Shown here: positions 60,782 through 64,000 of the stretch, one piece after another
How positions within the stretch are numbered: position 1 is the first letter of the stretch
Layout of the letters: each line of letters starts with the position of its first letter
Origin: Cryptomeria japonica
Taxonomy: Eukaryota > Streptophyta > Pinopsida > Cupressales > Cupressaceae
Direction of reading: 5' to 3'
DNA: 64,000 bases
NCBI RefSeq assembly: GCF_030272615.1
Contig: NC_081408.1
Span: forward strand, 622,042,476 to 622,106,475
Program-made: the position numbers and the translations under genes
The notes under the pieces: generated by a model
Told to the model about the DNA's origin: nothing
The model's database searches: none
Seen by the model: only the letters and a program-made list of their open reading frames with translations

Positions 60782-62271
60782 CTTAGTTACCATATCAAAC
60801 TTAGTTGTTTTGATAGTTTTTATATAAACTATTTTAAATTTGAACTCTTGAACCTTTTGTATTCATTATATGATAGAGTTAACCAGTAAGAAAATTTGGT
60901 CATTATGCCTACTTGATAAAGTACAAGTTAATTGGGCCAATATGCACAAGATGAATAATTTATTAATAATTACGTACCTATATGTATCTCTCATATCTCA
61001 CTTATTAAGTTTTAACTTTTTATTATGATGCATTCCATCTTTATGTCATATAATATTATGAAATGAGATATAGCTCATTTAAAACGATAGAACACATGTG
61101 CACTTATTTCATCATGATAATTATGTTGATCATGGTAGTCTATCATATTGTGGCATATAACATATCTCTAACACTCCATGCTACTAATGGTTAAGATATC
61201 ATAATTTGGATATTGATCATCCAACCCACCAACAAGTATGAGAATTAATATCGAGAACTAGACTTGAATGGCATTAGAGACACATTATGAGCACTACATA
61301 GTGAATTTTTTATTCACTTATAATCTATTTATTCACACATTATGACCTTGATTATAAAAGGGTGTATCCAAATTGATATAATTATACTTGTATATCCAAG
61401 ATTAATGAAATGAGATATATACTTTACTCATGGATTTGTTGATCCATAATCATCATAAAAATTATGCAAGACACTTCCTTAACATGAAGTTTTTGCTATA
61501 CATACTTAAAATATGGCATTATACATGCAGATAATTAACCACAACCACAATGCAATTAAGAACATGGAATACACAATTATTATTAACTCGTTGGAAGCCA
61601 ATGCTTCTATCCTCATAATATGTTAGAAAAGTTACAAGTAAATAATGTAGAAGTGTCGGAAAAAACTCAGCTAACATGCGGGTAGAGTTTGTGAATTCTA
61701 ACGACTGGCAGTGTGCGGTTACTCAGCTAACACAGCTCCTGCAGGTGGGATTTTATTTTATTTATCTATGGATTCTGCAAGTTTCTATTTGATTTTAATT
61801 TTTAGGGTATTGATTATTAAGTATAAGGTTTTTATCTGTTGGCTGTTCGTGTTTGCAATTTCAGGGCACTTAAATTTTTCATGATAACTTGGTCGGCTAT
61901 TCCTATTTGCATTTTCAGGGCACTTAATATTTTCATGGTAACTTGGTATGTGACGTTGTCTGCAATCTTGCACTTTCTAATGGTTATATGCATTCCTACA
62001 TTCCTTTATTTTGGTAGCTACTCTCTGCATTTTACATAGAGGGTATTTATGGTGTAACACTTTTTAATTTTGCTTCCGTGAGATCATCTATTGTTTGTTC
62101 CTATGTTTTGGTGTTGTACTGGGCATTGAATATGTATGCGAAGAGTATCAACCATTTGCAGGGTTTCTCTAGAGTTCCTCAACCATATATTGCCTACTAC
62201 CATGGATTCTTCTAGCATGGAGTTAGTTATGTCAACAAACTGTCAACCTGGTTTATTAATTTCGAATATTT
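60782..62271. other. AT-rich intergenic sequence
   Basis: 60,782-61,660 is AT-rich with no signal. 61,660-62,271 is less AT-rich and has acceptor-like tttgcaatttcag and tttgcattttcag strings and a short tandem repeat (listed separately). A remnant of a host gene or of an older repeat is possible. Plus-strand ORFs (61839-62039, 62136-62339) show no domain, and the latter runs into LINE B. Confidence 0.3.
61842..61947 (+). repeat. ~53-bp tandem duplication
   Basis: Two copies (61842-61893 and 61894-61947) share ggct.ttc.t.tttgca.tttcagggcactta and ttttcatg.taacttggt with several mismatches. Each contains a string that resembles a 3' splice site. Confidence 0.75.
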
Positions 62272-62284
62272 ATCATACAATTTT
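62272..62284 (+). repeat. LINE B TSD, left copy
   Basis: The sequence atcatacaatttt is repeated perfectly at 63396-63408. Confidence 0.93.
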
Positions 62285-63395
62285 TATTTTTTTTGTTGAT
62301 TATAAAGTAAAAACTGAAATACATCGAAGTATAATCTGAGTTCATAGGTGCAAAAAGCCTAAGAATCTAGATAAACCCACAAATACTTGCTAGTATACTA
62401 CTCATAGATTACATTTACATTACATCCTAATACCAAACCTAGGCTTCTAGCTATAGCCATATACATTTATCAATATGAAGCAAAGGCTAGTACAAAATGC
62501 CAATAGTAGAATATGTCAAAATAGCAACCAGGATTCTGTACAGGGTCAAAAAAAGTAGGGTGCCACAAATAGAATCCTTCTCTAGAGCCAGGCAACCCAG
62601 CCAAGGGGGCCTTCCATCCACGCTAGCCTTTGATCATCCAACCTCCTGGAATTACTAATTATCTACTGGTGAGCCATCACTCCTTTCCATCTTATCTCTT
62701 TCATTAGTGCATCTAAGGTGTTGACAAAGGGAGTTCTCTCTTCATTTAACCTTCCCCATGTATATCCATGAGAGAGCTCATAGATAAAAATCTCAGTATG
62801 TCCATCCTCAGGAAATATCTGAAATTTTTCTTTGTTGAGTCTGATAACCATTGTGACCTGTGTGAAGATAGTATGGTATGTGAGTCTACAAAAAGACTTA
62901 GTAAGGGCCCTTTCTATCCCTAGATACTTCTCTAAATTTCTAATCCTCCAAATATACCAAAGAATTTCACATGAAAGAAAATTCCAAAACTGATTAGTGT
63001 CTTTTTAGATTCCTTTAATAAAACCAGATATAGCATCAAGTATGCTAATATGCCAAGGAATAATAAACCTAAACAACTTCCAAACCTCCTTAGCTACAGA
63101 GCATTCAAAGAAAATATGTCTAACTGTATCTTTAACCTTGCAAATGTTACACAAATCATCATTAGAATTTTTAGATCTAATAGGTAACTTATCAAGTAGA
63201 AGCAACCATTTAAAATCTTTCTTTTTAGGAGAAACAAGAGGGTTCCAAATATTCTTAAACAACTTGCCCCACTGAGAATGGGATGAATAAGAATACCAAA
63301 CAGTATTAACATGATTAACAATACTCTCATTATACATCAAAGAATTATAAATAAAAATAGATTTAATATCACATCTTTTGGGTAACTGCAAGGAG
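62285..63395 (-). mobile_element. LINE B: 5'-truncated L1-type LINE, 1.1 kb
   Basis: Bounded by a 13-bp perfect TSD. On the minus strand it contains the zf-RVT domain, a C-terminal tail ORF, a 3' UTR and an A-rich end (plus strand: tattttttttgttgattataaag). The 3' end resembles that of LINE A (cagtttttactttataatcaa against cttttacttaatcaa). No RNase H is present. Confidence 0.88.
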
Positions 63396-63400
63396 ATCAT
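62663..63400 (-). pseudogene. LINE B zf-RVT domain and C-terminal tail
   Basis: 63005-63400 on the minus strand reads WGKLFKNIWNPLVSPKKKDF, WLLLLDKLPIRSKN, DLCNICKVKDTVRHIFFECS and AKEVWKLF. This is the conserved zinc-binding region after RT in plant LINEs, with C-x2-C and H-x4-C. After a stop, 62663-62851 continues with FPEDGHTEIFIYELSHGYTWG. The ORF start at 63400 lies just outside the LINE, so its first residues are flanking DNA. Confidence 0.87.
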
Positions 63401-63408
63401 ACAATTTT
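63396..63408 (+). repeat. LINE B TSD, right copy
   Basis: Perfect partner of 62272-62284. Confidence 0.93.
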
Positions 63409-64000
63409 AAGAATTTGCCCCCTTGATTTTTGGTAAATTTGTAGTTTATAAATGTGGACTATGCCTACCATGGGATGAAATTGTTTACTCATTTTGCTAG
63501 GAACCTGGGTTCTAATTATTTTTTCATTTTGTCCAATATCATGGCATTTACCTTAGGAGGACTTGAATCAAATAAGTTGGGAAGGTGAAAAGGCCCTTTA
63601 TTCAAATTAAAAATTTAGTTAGTAATTACATACTAGATATAAAAGAAACACCACATGACAAGGACATAATGCAAGTGATTTACCTTGTGGAAAACTAAAT
63701 TAGGAAAAAACTCTAATAAATAATCTATTATCATCAATATACTACTAAGATCCCCTCTAGGAAGAAACTCTAGACACCTTATAAAATTCAAACGTGTCCT
63801 CACTTCTCCAAGTAATTTTTTCTTACTTGTAACATAGTGAAATACTAAAATTATGAGTTCATTCCATTCTCAAGGATCACTATGAACACCTTAAGGCACC
63901 CTCTCACTTATATAGAAGGTGATAATTTTAGTGATTATAAGTAATAATTAAACTCACAAATAAATAATACAAGCAAAAACACAAGACAACACATGCAGAT
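63409..64000. other. Right edge, unassigned
   Basis: It continues the pre-insertion locus of LINE B. AT-rich; no ORF with a domain, no repeat structure recognised. Confidence 0.4.

Noticed and set aside
61839-62339. Exons of a host gene (acceptor-like strings before ggcactta)
   Set aside because: The strings are part of a tandem duplication, no domain is seen, and the second ORF runs into LINE B.
1-64000. CRISPR array, prophage, bacterial operon or tRNA cluster
   Set aside because: Base composition, LTR retrotransposons and LINEs show plant nuclear DNA; no such structures found on either strand.

Overview
The window reads as intergenic DNA of a large, repeat-rich plant genome, most likely a gymnosperm (conifer). 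This is inferred from several things: very long LTRs, retrotransposons nested several layers deep, a plant mobile domain (PMD) pseudogene, Tat-like Ty3 elements with a G-patch, and plant L1-type LINEs. I see no intact host gene, tRNA, rRNA or CRISPR array. Nearly every coding signal comes from a mobile element, and all of them carry stops or frameshifts.

Layout. (1) 1-5,040: a TATA-bearing left edge, a degenerate PMD plus coiled-coil ORF on the plus strand (about 663-2,510), a C-poor ATGAT-type tract and unassigned sequence. (2) 5,040-38,822: an old minus-strand Tat/Ogre-like Ty3 element (E1). Reading backwards from the right, it has a 5' LTR (37,328-38,822), PBS, long leader, gag, protease, G-patch, RT, RNase H and integrase. 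Three later insertions split it: a complete Tekay-type chromovirus (E3, 20,877-33,607, TSD GAACA); a solo LTR (10,192-18,927, TSD TACAT) that itself holds a further insertion (13,076-17,181, TSD GAACA); and a 1.2 kb insertion with a 9-bp TSD (about 5,991-7,180) inside the integrase. (3) 38,828-47,272: a second, older Tat-like element (E2, minus strand) into whose protease E1 jumped. E2 is also broken by a TATA-bearing insertion (about 39,820-41,110) and by a second solo LTR of the 10,192-18,927 family in the opposite orientation (41,556-46,104, TSD ATGTA). (4) 47,273-50,050: the 3' LTR and polypurine tract of a minus-strand LTR element with a coiled-coil ORF just upstream. (5) 50,056-56,160: a long decayed plus-strand ORF of unknown family, a 180-bp tandem duplication and a 1.86 kb solo LTR (53,627-55,486, TSD GAAGT). 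(6) 56,470-64,000: a pyrimidine tract of nearly 0.9 kb and two 5'-truncated LINEs with clean target-site duplications (57,741-60,767 and 62,285-63,395).

Two points stand out. The LINE at 57,741-60,767 carries a 528-codon single-frame ORF of unknown family downstream of its RNase H domain, within the same target-site duplication; this departs from the usual ORF1-ORF2-3'UTR plan. The chromovirus E3 keeps a single gag-pol reading frame of 1,567 codons. It is interrupted by six stops only, and each can be explained by one C-to-T change in a CG or CHG context, the expected signature of methylated-cytosine decay.
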